Assembly (NCBI RefSeq): GCF_019898765.1
Contig: NZ_JAIOKB010000005.1
Location: 62,001-126,000 of the forward strand
Direction: 5' to 3'
DNA: 64,000 nucleotides
DNA from: Sphingomonas yunnanensis
Lineage (GTDB): Bacteria > Pseudomonadota > Alphaproteobacteria > Sphingomonadales > Sphingomonadaceae
This document shows, one piece after another, positions 15,813 to 24,302 of the stretch. The notes beneath the pieces were generated by a model. The model was given only the letters and a program-made list of their open reading frames with translations, searched no databases and was not told where the DNA came from. Within the stretch, counting starts at the first letter, position 1; each line of letters starts with the position of its first letter. The translations under genes and the position numbers were made by a program.

Positions 15813-16610
15813 TCACTCGCCGCCGAGCTGCTCCAGCAGGTCGGTCACCTTGCCGCGCAGCTCGGCGTCGCGCGTGATCTCGAGGATCGCGCCCAGGCTG
15901 CGGCGCGCGCTCTCATGGTCACCGTCGACCAGCTCGAGCCGCGCGCGCTCCCACCAGCCGTGCGGCTGGTCGGGCGCGAACACCGTCATGCGTTGGTACA
16001 ATTCGAGCGCACGGCGGCCCTTGCCGGCGAGTTCGGCGCGCGCCGCCTGGTTCTGCAGCAGCCGCACCAGCACCGCGCGGTTGGGCATGGCGGCGACATG
16101 GGTCACCGCGCGCCCCGGCCGCGCCGCCTCGAGCAGCGCCGACAGCCGCTCCGCCCCGACGCGCGCGCCGCCCGCGAAGGGATCGACGATCACCGGCTCG
16201 CTCTCGGCCTCGATCAGCACCAGCACGTGGCCGGGCACGTCGAGCACGTCGGCGCTCCAGCCGAGCCGACGCGCGGCGGCGACGTAGAGGATCGAGAGGC
16301 TCACCGGCAGCCCGCGGCGGCGCTCGAGCACCTGGAGCAGGTCGGCGTTGGCGGGATCGTCGTAGCTGGCGGAATCGCCGAGGAAGCCGAACTCGCCCGC
16401 GAACACCTCGGCGAGGGCGTCGGCGCGCTCGAGCGAGGTCTCGGCATCGGCGCCGGTGACGTCGAGCCGGGTCGCGATCGCCTCCAGCAGATCCTGCGCG
16501 GGAGAGGGGTCGGCGTCGGGGTGGTCGAGCAGGGCGAGCAGCAGCGCGGCCTCGTCGAGCACGATATCGTCCTCGTCGATCAGGCCGAGGCGAAGGAGGT
16601 CGTCGGTCAT
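15813..16610 (-). CDS. SirB1/transglutaminase-like protein with TPR tail
   Basis: A 265-residue protein of the SirB1 family (transglutaminase-like N-terminus, tetratricopeptide-like C-terminus). Seen are the central ERRRGLPVSLSILYVAAARR and GWSADVLDVPGHVLVLIE, the His and Asp (VDPF) expected in the fold, and a C-terminal helical-repeat region from about residue 190. The nucleophilic Cys of true transglutaminases is replaced by Ser (VSLSIL), so catalysis is doubtful. ATG 16,610 is chosen; the longer frame upstream is compositionally unlike a protein. The exact role of the family is not settled. Confidence 0.82.
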   Translation of the reverse strand: MTDDLLRLGLIDEDDIVLDEAALLLALLDHPDADPSPAQDLLEAIATRLDVTGADAETSLERADALAEVFAGEFGFLGDSASYDDPANADLLQVLERRRGLPVSLSILYVAAARRLGWSADVLDVPGHVLVLIEAESEPVIVDPFAGGARVGAERLSALLEAARPGRAVTHVAAMPNRAVLVRLLQNQAARAELAGKGRRALELYQRMTVFAPDQPHGWWERARLELVDGDHESARRSLGAILEITRDAELRGKVTDLLEQLGGE

Positions 16611-16734
16611 ATCGCGGGAGATGGGGGCGCGTGGCCGGACATGCGAGGGGGCGTGCGGGCGAGATCGTGTCCGCGGGACACGATCTTGGCATGCCGGGGG
16701 CACGCCAAAGCGCGGACGCGTTTGAAGGTCGTGC

Positions 16735-16833
16735 TGGTGGAGGGGGCTCTCCGCATGCGCACCGGGCTCGAGCGCGGCAGCCCCCCTCCACCAAAGCTGC
16801 GCGATCGTCCCCCTCCCCGTGCCGGGGAGGATG
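16735..16833. repeat. Imperfect palindrome (repeat family A, copy 2)
   Basis: TGGTGGAGGGGGCT at the left pairs with AGCCCCCCTCCACCA at 16,779-16,793. A second hairpin, CCTCCCCGTGCCGGGGAGG, closes the right end (about 16,812-16,830). The same right-end hairpin is found at 27.46 and 38.6 kb. It lies between the SirB1-like gene and gloB. Confidence 0.8.
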
Positions 16834-16846
16834 AGGTCGCAGCCCC

Positions 16847-17566
16847 TCAGAACGAGTCCTTCGCCGCGCGCCATCGCGCGAACGTCGCCACGTCCGGCGC
16901 GCGCAGGAACGGGTTGGTCGCGCGCTCGGCGGCGATCGTGGTCGGCACCGTCGCCTCGCCCGCGGCGCGGGCGCGGTCGACCTCGGCCATGCGCGCCACC
17001 AGCGCCTCATTGTCCTGCTCGACCGTCAGCGCGAAGCGACCGTTGCTCTGCGTATATTCGTGGCCGCAATAGACCGCGGTGTTGTCGGGCAGCGCGGCGA
17101 AGCGGCGCATGTTGGCGTACATCTGCGCCGCGTCGCCCTCGAACAGCCGGCCGCAGCCGAGCGCGAACAACGTATCCCCGGTGAAGATCACGCCGTCCTC
17201 GGCGAGATGAAGCGCGATATGCCCGGCGGTATGGCCCGGCACCTCCAGCACGGTGGCGCGATGCTGGCCGAGCGTGAACGAGTCGCCCTCGCGCACGCCG
17301 CGGTCGAGCGGGTCGATCTTGGCGCGCTCCGCCTCGGGTCCGGTAACGGTCGCGCCGGTCGCCGCCTTCACCGCCGCGACGCCGCCGGTGTGATCGGGGT
17401 GCCAGTGCGTGATCCACACCTGCTCGATCGCCCAGCCGCGCGCCGCGGCGGCGTCGAGCACCGCCGCCGCCTCGCCCGGGTCGACCACCGCCGCGGCGCC
17501 GTCCTCGGCGCGCACCAGCCAGCTGTAATTGTCCTTCAGCACGGGCACGCGGACGATCTCGAGCAT
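16847..17566 (-). CDS. gloB: Hydroxyacylglutathione hydrolase (glyoxalase II)
   Basis: A 239-residue metallo-beta-lactamase-fold enzyme that hydrolyses S-lactoylglutathione to lactate and glutathione. The binuclear metal motif THWHPDHTGG gives H54, H56, D58 and H59. Further ligands lie in PGHTAGHIALH, IFTGDTLF and YCGHEYTQSN. The C-terminal helical domain characteristic of GloB is present, ending WRAAKDSF. The ATG overlaps the stop of the upstream gloA-like gene (ATGA), so the two glyoxalases form one operon for methylglyoxal detoxification. Confidence 0.95.
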   Translation of the reverse strand: MLEIVRVPVLKDNYSWLVRAEDGAAAVVDPGEAAAVLDAAAARGWAIEQVWITHWHPDHTGGVAAVKAATGATVTGPEAERAKIDPLDRGVREGDSFTLGQHRATVLEVPGHTAGHIALHLAEDGVIFTGDTLFALGCGRLFEGDAAQMYANMRRFAALPDNTAVYCGHEYTQSNGRFALTVEQDNEALVARMAEVDRARAAGEATVPTTIAAERATNPFLRAPDVATFARWRAAKDSF

Positions 17567-18018
17567 CACCACGTCCCCGTGTTGGGCATCGACGCCCAGG
17601 GCTCGGCAGGGGCGAGCGGCGCGCGCGCCTGGAGCAGCTCGATCGAGATGCCGTCGGGGGTCTTCACGAAGGCCATATGGCCGTCGCGCGGCGGGCGGTT
17701 GATCGTCACCCCGGCATCGGCGAACCGCTGGCAGGTCGCGTAGATATCGTCGACCCGGTAGGCGAGATGCCCGAAGTTGCGCCCGCCGGCATAGGCCTCG
17801 GGCGCGCTGCCGTCGGCGGGGGGCCAATTGTAGGTCAGTTCGACCTCGACGCGACGGTCGCCGATCGCTCTGTCGGCCTCGGCGGCGAGGAAGATCAGCG
17901 TGAAGCGCCCGGCTTCATTGTCCATCCGCCGCACTTCCTCGAGGCCCAGCAGCGCGAAGAAGGCGACGGTCGCGTCAGGGTCGCTGACGCGGATCATGGT
18001 GTGGAGATATTGAGTCAT
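17566..18018 (-). CDS. gloA: Lactoylglutathione lyase (glyoxalase I)
   Basis: A 150-residue vicinal-oxygen-chelate enzyme that isomerises the methylglyoxal-glutathione hemithioacetal. Four probable metal ligands can be placed: His6 (LHTMIRVSD), Glu in RVEVELTYNW, His in NFGHLAYRVDD and Glu in DGISIELLQ. This is the order of GloA. It is slightly longer than E. coli GloA because of a C-terminal extension (EPWASMPNTGTW). It is followed by gloB with a 4-base overlap. Confidence 0.93.
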   Translation of the reverse strand: MTQYLHTMIRVSDPDATVAFFALLGLEEVRRMDNEAGRFTLIFLAAEADRAIGDRRVEVELTYNWPPADGSAPEAYAGGRNFGHLAYRVDDIYATCQRFADAGVTINRPPRDGHMAFVKTPDGISIELLQARAPLAPAEPWASMPNTGTW

Positions 18019-18153
18019 TCTACCTTCCGTTTATCGCGAGGGCAGCGGTCCGTGGCGGGTGCTCGACCGCGACCCCGGTGGAATGAGCGAGGGCGAGACT
18101 GGTTGCTCACTTCTAGACCCCCGGCCCAGCGAGCTATGCCAGCCTCTCATCGT

Positions 18154-18237
18154 ACTCCCGCGCACGCGGGAGCCCAGGACCCCGCCCACCGCGCGCTCCG
18201 GTCCTGCTTGACCCTGGGTTCCCGCGCTCGCGGGGAA
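18154..18237. repeat. REP-like inverted repeat (family C)
   Basis: CTCCCGCGCACGCGGGAGCC (with CAGG following) at the left is answered by CCTGGGTTCCCGCGCTCGCG (18,213-18,232) at the right. Each arm also has its own hairpin. A half copy lies near 1,320. The element fills the interval between gloA and the TPR gene. Confidence 0.75.
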
Positions 18238-18268
18238 ACAGGTGGATGACGTGCGGCGGTAGCTCCGC

Positions 18269-19006
18269 CTATTTCCCCCCGAACTGCGTCAGCGCCTGCG
18301 CCGCCGACTGGCCCACCGGCGAGTCGGGCGCGAGCCGCGCCGCCTCCTGCCACGCCGCCTTGGCGCGATCGGCGTCGCCGCTCGCCGCGGCGATGTTGCC
18401 GGCCTCGAGCTGGACCGAGGCGTCGTCGGCGGAGCGGCGCAGCGCCTGGGCGATGTCGGCGCGCGCGCGACCGAGGTCGCCGCCGCGCCGCGCCAGCGTC
18501 GCCGAGAGCAGCCACGCCAGCGGGTCCTCGCCCGCGGTCGCCAGCGCCTGGTCGAGGTCGGTGCGCGCACCCGCGGTGTCGCCCAGTGCGACCAACGCGC
18601 GCGCGCGATCGAGATGCGCCTCACCGCGCTGCAGCTCGACCAAGGTGCCGGCCGCCAGCGCGGCGTCGAGCGCGCCGCGCGCCTTGGCGGCGTCGCCCGC
18701 GGCGAGCCAGGCGTTGCCCGCCTGCGCCCAAAAGTCCGCCGCATGCGAGTCGTGCGCCAGCTCGGCGCCGCGTGCGGCCTCGGCGAAGGCGGCGCCTGCC
18801 TCGGTGTAGCGGTCCTGCGCCGCCAGCGCGAGCGCGAGGCACGCGCGCAGCCCCGTGCCGCCGCGTCGCGCGCGCGCCTCGGCGGCCGCGGGGTCGCTCC
18901 GCGTCTCGGCGACGCAGCCCGCCGCGGGGTCGCTGCCGGTCACGCCCGCGGGAGTCGCGGCTTGGGCGGCGGCGGCGGCGAGCAGCAGCGCGGCGAGCGG
19001 GATCAT
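18269..19006 (-). CDS. Exported TPR-repeat protein
   Basis: A 245-residue protein with a signal peptide (MIPLAALLLAAAAAQA) and then Ala-rich tetratricopeptide-type helices. Repeated patterns include AFAEAARGAELAHDSHAADF, NAWLAAGDAAKARGALDAAL and GNIAAASGDADRAKAAWQEA. There is no enzymatic motif. It overlaps the stop/start of the hydrolase gene (ATGA at 19,003-19,006), so the two are co-translated. A periplasmic scaffold role is inferred. Confidence 0.8.
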   Translation of the reverse strand: MIPLAALLLAAAAAQAATPAGVTGSDPAAGCVAETRSDPAAAEARARRGGTGLRACLALALAAQDRYTEAGAAFAEAARGAELAHDSHAADFWAQAGNAWLAAGDAAKARGALDAALAAGTLVELQRGEAHLDRARALVALGDTAGARTDLDQALATAGEDPLAWLLSATLARRGGDLGRARADIAQALRRSADDASVQLEAGNIAAASGDADRAKAAWQEAARLAPDSPVGQSAAQALTQFGGK

Positions 19007-19728
19007 GGCACCACATCCTCCACCGCACGGATCAGCAGCGCGAGATCGTCCTCGCGCGACAGGCGGTGGTCGCCGTCCTTGACGAGCCAGGTCTGAACGT
19101 GCGGCGAACGGATCAGCTCGGCGAGCCGCGCCGAGCGAGGCCACGGCACGTCGGGATCGGTCTGGCCGTGCAGCAGCCGCACCGGCCCGTCGAAGGCGAT
19201 CGGTCCCGACATCAGCCGGCTGGCCTCGCCCGACTGCCAGAAGCGGCGGGTGTAGACGGTCGGGGCCGGGCCATAAGGGTTGGCGCGCTCAAGCCGGCCG
19301 TGCTCGAGCAGGTACATCTTCTCGTCCTGCGAGAAGCCCCAGTCGGTGAAGTCAGGCGCGGCGGCGATGCCGACCAGCGCGGCGACTCGCGCGGGGCGCG
19401 CCAGCGCGGCGAGCAGCATCACCCAGCCGCCCATCGACGAGCCGACCAGCACCACCGGCCCCTCGACATGGTCGATCATCGCCACCGCGTCGTCGCGCCA
19501 GTCGGCGAGCGACTGCTCCTCGAAGCTGCCCTCCGAGGCGCCGCAGCCGCCATAGTCGAAGCGCAGGAAGCCCTGGCCGCGTGCCCTGGCCCACGCCTCC
19601 AGCGCGAGCGCCTTGGTGCCGCTCATGTCGGAGGCATAGCCGGGCAGGAAGATCACCGTCGGCGCGGTGCCGGCGTGATGGTGATAGGCGAGGCGCGGGC
19701 GCTTCGGCGCGGTCGTGACGATGCTCAT
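19003..19728 (-). CDS. Alpha/beta hydrolase (ABHD10-like)
   Basis: A 241-residue serine hydrolase. Features: VIFLPGYASDMSGTKA with the oxyanion region, FDYGGCGASEG, nucleophile elbow GSSMGG (Ser about 96), acid DPD in LLHGQTDPDVP, and catalytic His in KDGDHRLSR near the C-terminus. The order and the GYASDM...FDYxGxGxS pattern match bacterial relatives of ABHD10, a thioesterase/acyl-glucuronide esterase. The natural substrate is unknown. It is the first gene of a two-gene operon with the TPR protein. Confidence 0.87.
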   Translation of the reverse strand: MSIVTTAPKRPRLAYHHHAGTAPTVIFLPGYASDMSGTKALALEAWARARGQGFLRFDYGGCGASEGSFEEQSLADWRDDAVAMIDHVEGPVVLVGSSMGGWVMLLAALARPARVAALVGIAAAPDFTDWGFSQDEKMYLLEHGRLERANPYGPAPTVYTRRFWQSGEASRLMSGPIAFDGPVRLLHGQTDPDVPWPRSARLAELIRSPHVQTWLVKDGDHRLSREDDLALLIRAVEDVVP

Positions 19729-19881
19729 GCGCGCCGGCTTAGACGCGGCGCAGGGCTTTGCGAAGGCGGGGGAAGTCGGGTCGCGTGCGGGTGGGTGCGG
19801 GGAAGACGTTCGGTGAGGCGGGCAGCGCGTCCCTCACCTCCTATCTCCTGAGGCCCGGCCCCCGCCGCACCCGCGCGCGCG

Positions 19882-21174
19882 CTACTCCCCGACGCGCAGC
19901 CGCGCCATCTCGCCCCTGGGCGCGCCGGCGGTGGCGGCGAAGAACTGGCGCAGCATCGCCTGCTCCTCGGCGGTGAGATGCGGGTTCCAGGCGTCGAGGA
20001 TCAGGATCGCGCGGGGGCGGTCGGAGCGGTTCCAGGCCTCGTGCTCGATCGTGTCGTCGAACGCCCAGGCGCGTCCCTCGTCCCATTGCCGCGTCTCGCC
20101 GCCGACCCGGAAGCCGCAGTCGGGCGGCACCACCAGCGGCAGATGGACGATCGCGCGCGCGTTGCTCACCCCCGTGTGCGCGGGCAGATGCGCGCCCGGC
20201 GCGAGGATCGAGAAGAACACCGTCGGTGTCCGCCCCGGCAGATCGGAGAGCGGCAGCGCCTCCACCGCGGCGGCGGTGCGCGGCACGCGCGAGCAGACCG
20301 CATCGTCGCGCCTGCCGTCGCGCCACAGATGGAGCGCCCCCCAGGCGAGCGAGCCGTCGAGCGCGGACCATTTGTTCTGCGGCGTTCCCGGCTTCATCGC
20401 CACATAAGGCCGCAGCGCGTCGCCATCCTCCGCCAGCACGCGGAGCAGCTCGTCGCGGATCGTCGCGGTCTCGGCCTCGAGCCGGTCGAACCAGGGGAAG
20501 AGCTCGCGCGCGAAGAACTCGTCGGCGGGGAGGAAGGGGACGTGCAGCCCGGCGCAGTGATTGGCGTAGATCTGGCGCCGGCCGAGCGCGTGGTCGACGC
20601 AGGCGTCGACGCGCCGCCGCGCGGCGGGCGCGAGCGCGGCGCGCGCCGGCGCCAGCGCGGCGTCCACCGCGGCCGCGAAGCCGGCGCGCTGCGCCGCGAC
20701 ATGGGCGCGCGCGTGCTCGAGCATCGTCTCGATCGCGGGCGAACGCTCGTCGAGCAGCGCCGCCATCGTCAGCACATTGCCCCAACGCTCCGCCGCCTCG
20801 TCGCGCTCGCCCGCGCGCTCGTGCCACTCGGCGAGCCTGACGAGCGCCATGAAGTGACGCTGATCGATCGCGAGCGCGCCCTCCAGCGCGGCGCGCTCGG
20901 CCGCGGCGTCGTCGCGCGAGCGGTGCGCGCGCGCCAGGTTCATCCACAGGTCGGGCGCGGCCGGATCGGCGGCGATCGCGCGCGTGAACCAGTCCGCCGC
21001 ATCGGCGAAGGCGCCGCGCGCGAGCGAGTCGACGCCGAGCGCGTTGAAGGCGACCGGGTGCTCGACGCCGTCCGCGACCGCGGCGTGGAACAGCCGCACC
21101 GCCTCGTCGCGGCGGCCGGCGTTGCGCGCCGCGAGCGCGGCGGCGAGCTGTTGCTGGGATCGGCCGGAGGTCAT
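19882..21174 (-). CDS. TPR / aspartyl-asparaginyl beta-hydroxylase fusion
   Basis: A 430-residue protein. Residues 1-150 are tetratricopeptide helices (FNALGVDSLARGAFADAADW, LWMNLARAHRSRDDAAAERA). The C-terminal 200 residues are an Asp/Asn beta-hydroxylase (2-oxoglutarate/Fe(II)) domain: FFSILAPGAHLPAHTGVSNA with a metal His, RAIVHLPLVVP, and FDDTIEHEAWNRSDRPR with the second His and the Arg that binds 2-oxoglutarate. The substrate may be a protein or a lipid (LpxO-like). It is divergent from a sulfotransferase-like gene 64 bases away. Confidence 0.88.
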   Translation of the reverse strand: MTSGRSQQQLAAALAARNAGRRDEAVRLFHAAVADGVEHPVAFNALGVDSLARGAFADAADWFTRAIAADPAAPDLWMNLARAHRSRDDAAAERAALEGALAIDQRHFMALVRLAEWHERAGERDEAAERWGNVLTMAALLDERSPAIETMLEHARAHVAAQRAGFAAAVDAALAPARAALAPAARRRVDACVDHALGRRQIYANHCAGLHVPFLPADEFFARELFPWFDRLEAETATIRDELLRVLAEDGDALRPYVAMKPGTPQNKWSALDGSLAWGALHLWRDGRRDDAVCSRVPRTAAAVEALPLSDLPGRTPTVFFSILAPGAHLPAHTGVSNARAIVHLPLVVPPDCGFRVGGETRQWDEGRAWAFDDTIEHEAWNRSDRPRAILILDAWNPHLTAEEQAMLRQFFAATAGAPRGEMARLRVGE

Positions 21175-21238
21175 AACATGGATGATAACCGATCGCGCGG
21201 TCTGGACAATCGCGCGCGTGCCGGCGCACAGCAGGGCG

Positions 21239-22264
21239 ATGGCGGCGGCCCCTGACTCCCTGCTCGACGCGACGTGGCTGGCGCATCGCTACGACCCGGG
21301 ACACGACGCTTTCCATCTCCGCCGCGTGCCGCGCGAGACGCACCGCGCCGCCACCTTCCTGACCGACGAGTATCTGCCCGCCGATGCCGCGCCGCCGCTG
21401 GTGGTGCGCCGCGCCGAGGCGCGCGCCGCCGCGCCCGCGCCGGCGCCGCTGCACTGGATCTTCCACTCCGCCTTCTGCTGCTCGACGCTGCTGGCGCGCG
21501 CGATGGATCATCCCGGCGCGGCGATGGGGCTCAAGGAGCCAGCGGTGCTCAACGACCTGATCGGGTGGCGTCGCCGCGGCGAGCCGGGCCCGGATCTCGC
21601 CGCGGTGCTCGACGACACGCTGGCGCTGCTGGCGCGGCCGTTCGCCCCCGGCGAGGCGGTGGTGATCAAGCCGTCGACCATCGCCAACGGCTTCGCCCCG
21701 GCGCTGCTGACGCTACGGCCCGACAGCGCCGCGCTGCTGCTCTACGCGCCGCTGGCGACCTTCCTCGGCTCGGTGGCGAAGAAGGAATTGGAGGGGCGGC
21801 TGTGGGTGCGCACGCTCCTCATCGGCATGCTCGACGACGGGCTGGCGCGCTTCGGCTATGCGCCGCGCGAGCTGCTCGCGCTGACCGACCTGCAGGTCGC
21901 CGCGCTGGGCTGGCTCGGCCAGCACCGCCTGTTCGCCGACTTGGTCGAGCGCTTCGGTCCCGCGCGCATCCGCACGCTCGACAGCGCGACGCTGATGGCG
22001 CGCCCGCGCGAGGCGCTGGCCGCGCTGGCGGCGCTCTACCGGCTGGGGCTGAGCGATGCCGCGCTCGACTCCATCGTCGCGGGGCCGGCGTTCACGCGCC
22101 ACTCCAAGTTCGGCAACGCCTTCGATGCCACCGCCCGCGCCGCCGAGCATCGCGACGCGGCGACGCTGCACGCGCCCGAGATCGAAATGGTGGTGCGCTG
22201 GGCCGGGGAGGTCGCGACGACCTTCGGCATCGCGCTGGTGGCGCCCGCGCCGCTGCTCGGCTGA
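21239..22264 (+). CDS. Sulfotransferase-like P-loop protein
   Basis: A 341-residue protein. The segment LHWIFHSAFCCSTLLARAMD at about residues 76-95 looks like the phosphosulfate-binding loop of sulfotransferases (usually PRSGTT), here with Cys-Cys-Ser-Thr. GLKEPAVLNDL and VVIKPSTIANGF follow, as in the sulfotransferase core. ATG 21,239 is the first start after the divergent promoter region; a longer frame from 20,984 would run through the neighbouring gene. It sits with the TPR-hydroxylase and a second, TPR-linked sulfotransferase. Acceptor unknown. Confidence 0.72.
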   Translation: MAAAPDSLLDATWLAHRYDPGHDAFHLRRVPRETHRAATFLTDEYLPADAAPPLVVRRAEARAAAPAPAPLHWIFHSAFCCSTLLARAMDHPGAAMGLKEPAVLNDLIGWRRRGEPGPDLAAVLDDTLALLARPFAPGEAVVIKPSTIANGFAPALLTLRPDSAALLLYAPLATFLGSVAKKELEGRLWVRTLLIGMLDDGLARFGYAPRELLALTDLQVAALGWLGQHRLFADLVERFGPARIRTLDSATLMARPREALAALAALYRLGLSDAALDSIVAGPAFTRHSKFGNAFDATARAAEHRDAATLHAPEIEMVVRWAGEVATTFGIALVAPAPLLG

Positions 22265-22268
22265 GTGG

Positions 22269-22526
22269 TCAGCAGACGCCGCTCGGCGTGGTGGTCTGAC
22301 ACCCCGTGGAGCGGACGGTGGTGCGCAGCTCCTCGCGGTCGCGCTGCCAATCAGCCTTGGTCTTGCAGACCCGCTCATTGCCGATCAGCGAGCCCGTCTT
22401 CGCGAAGCGCTTGCAGATGACCTTGTCGGGCGCGTCGGCGGCGCGCTCCGCAGCATCCTTGGTCTTTGCCTGATCGGCCGGCGCGACGGCGGCGAGCAGA
22501 AGGGTGAGCGCGGCGATACTGTGCAT
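22269..22526 (-). CDS. Small exported cysteine-containing protein
   Basis: An 85-residue protein with a signal peptide (MHSIAALTLLLAAVAPADQA) and a charged mature part. It contains KVICKRFAKTGSLIGNERVC and a final GCQTTTPSGVC. Four Cys suggest two disulphides in the periplasm. The ICKR...TGSxIG...RVCKTKADW pattern recurs in sphingomonad small secreted proteins as recalled from annotated genomes, with no known function. Its stop lies 4 bases from the convergent stop of the sulfotransferase-like gene. Confidence 0.78.
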   Translation of the reverse strand: MHSIAALTLLLAAVAPADQAKTKDAAERAADAPDKVICKRFAKTGSLIGNERVCKTKADWQRDREELRTTVRSTGCQTTTPSGVC

Positions 22527-22582
22527 GATGATGGCCCTGTCGTATGCGGCTGAGCCACGAGGCTATGTCGGAGCGCCGAGCC

Positions 22583-24223
22583 ATGTCAAACCGAGTCGAG
22601 CGGCGGCGCACCAGGGCGGGGCGCGGCGACGGGGCGGCGGCGCGCGCGGCGATCGAGCGCGCGCTCGCCGCGGGCGACGTGCCGCGCGCCGCGGCGCTGG
22701 CGGAGGCCGCGCTCGCCGCGGGGGCGAGCGACCCGATGTTCCTGAACCTCGCGGCGTGGCGGCGCGAGGAGGCGGGCGACTATCGCGGCGCGCACGAGCT
22801 GTTGCGGCGCGCGCTGGCGCTGGCGCCCGGCGACGTGCTGATCGCGGGCTCGATCGGTGCGGTGCTGCGCAAGGAGGGCCGCCACGACGAGGCGCTGGCG
22901 GTGCTCGACCGCGTGGTCGCCGCCGCGCCGCAGCACGCGGCCGCCTGGCTCGAGCGCGGCTACACGCTCGACTCACTCAAGCGCGAGGAGGAGGCAGGCG
23001 AGAGCTACCGCCGCGCGCTCGCGATCGATCCGAGGCTGGCGCCCGCGCACGGGCGGCTCGCCGATGCCGCGGCGCGCCGCGGGCGGGCGGAGGAGGCGCG
23101 CGACCAGGCCGCGCGCGCGCTCGCGCTCGACCCGCACGAGCCCGCCGCATGCGCCGCGCTCGCCACCGTCGCGATCGAGGCGCGCGAGGGCGCTGCGGCC
23201 GAGGCGCTGCTGCGCCCGCTGGTCGATCGCGTCCGCGGTGACGATCGTACGCGCACGCTGACGCTCCTGGGCGACTCGCTCGACCGGCAGGACCGCACCG
23301 CGGCGGCGTTCGACTGCTACGGCGCCGCGCAGGCGAACTTCCGCCAGGTCTATCGCGACGCGCTCGAACCCGGGCCGGGGCGGCCGTCGCATCGCACCTT
23401 CGTCGAGCGCATCGCGGCGCAGCTCGACGTGCCGCGCGCGCCGGCTGCCGCGGGCGACGTTCCCGGCGCCGCCGCTACCCACGTCTTCCTGCTCGGCTAC
23501 CCCCGCTCGGGCACGACGCTGGTGGAGAACGTGCTGGCGAGCGCCGCGGGGGTGACCGCGCTGGAGGAGCGCGACACGCTGGGCGCGGCCGACGACGCGC
23601 TGATCGGCAACGATGGCGCGATGTCCGATCTCGCCGCGCTGGACCCGGCGCTGCGCGAGCGACTCAGCGCCGACTATTGGCGGCGCGTGGCGGCGATGGG
23701 AGCGGCGACGACCGGCACCTTCGTCGACATGAACCCGCTCAACGGCACGCGACTGCCGATCATCGCCGCGCTCTTCCCTCGGGCGCGCGTGCTGATCATG
23801 CGGCGCGATCCACGCGACGTCGTCCTGAGCTGCTACCGCATCAACTTCACCCCCAGCCCCGCGGCCTGGGCCTTCAGCGACCTGGAGGAGACCGCGCGCC
23901 ACTATGACGCGCTGATGTCGCTGACCGAGCGCGCGCGCGCGACGCTGCCGCTGGCCTTCCACGAGGTGCGCTACGACCAGCTGGTGACCGACTTCGCGCC
24001 GACGGTACGCGCCATGGCGGACGTCATCGGCCTGCCTTGGACCGATGATTTCGAACGCTTCGACCGCACCGCGCAGCGTCGCGGCGTGCGCACCGCGAGC
24101 GCCACCCAGGTACGCCGCGGTCTGTTCGACGGACGTGGCCAGTGGCGCCGCTACGCCGAGCAGCTCGCCCCGGTGCTGCCGATCCTGCGGCCCTGGGTGG
24201 AGCGGTTCGGCTTCGCGGACTGA
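22583..24223 (+). CDS. TPR-repeat sulfotransferase
   Basis: A 546-residue protein. Residues 20-260 are tetratricopeptide repeats (SIGAVLRKEGRHDEALAVLD, GYTLDSLKREEEAGESYRRA). The C-terminal 240 residues are a sulfotransferase with the 5'-phosphosulfate loop LLGYPRSGTTLVEN (about 305-318), DMNPLNGTRLPIIAALFPRA and the 3'-phosphate motif RRDPRDVVLSCYRINF. ATG 22,583 has GGAG upstream; ATGs at 22,544 and 22,565 are also possible. Such proteins are thought to sulfate tyrosines or surface molecules. It belongs to the local hydroxylase/sulfotransferase group. Confidence 0.87.
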   Translation: MSNRVERRRTRAGRGDGAAARAAIERALAAGDVPRAAALAEAALAAGASDPMFLNLAAWRREEAGDYRGAHELLRRALALAPGDVLIAGSIGAVLRKEGRHDEALAVLDRVVAAAPQHAAAWLERGYTLDSLKREEEAGESYRRALAIDPRLAPAHGRLADAAARRGRAEEARDQAARALALDPHEPAACAALATVAIEAREGAAAEALLRPLVDRVRGDDRTRTLTLLGDSLDRQDRTAAAFDCYGAAQANFRQVYRDALEPGPGRPSHRTFVERIAAQLDVPRAPAAAGDVPGAAATHVFLLGYPRSGTTLVENVLASAAGVTALEERDTLGAADDALIGNDGAMSDLAALDPALRERLSADYWRRVAAMGAATTGTFVDMNPLNGTRLPIIAALFPRARVLIMRRDPRDVVLSCYRINFTPSPAAWAFSDLEETARHYDALMSLTERARATLPLAFHEVRYDQLVTDFAPTVRAMADVIGLPWTDDFERFDRTAQRRGVRTASATQVRRGLFDGRGQWRRYAEQLAPVLPILRPWVERFGFAD

Positions 24224-24302
24224 GCGCGCTCCTTCCGGGCGCCGGGGGGCGGTGAACCGCTACCCGTTGCCGCTCTCCCGCGCACACCCTAGGTAACGGG
24301 CG

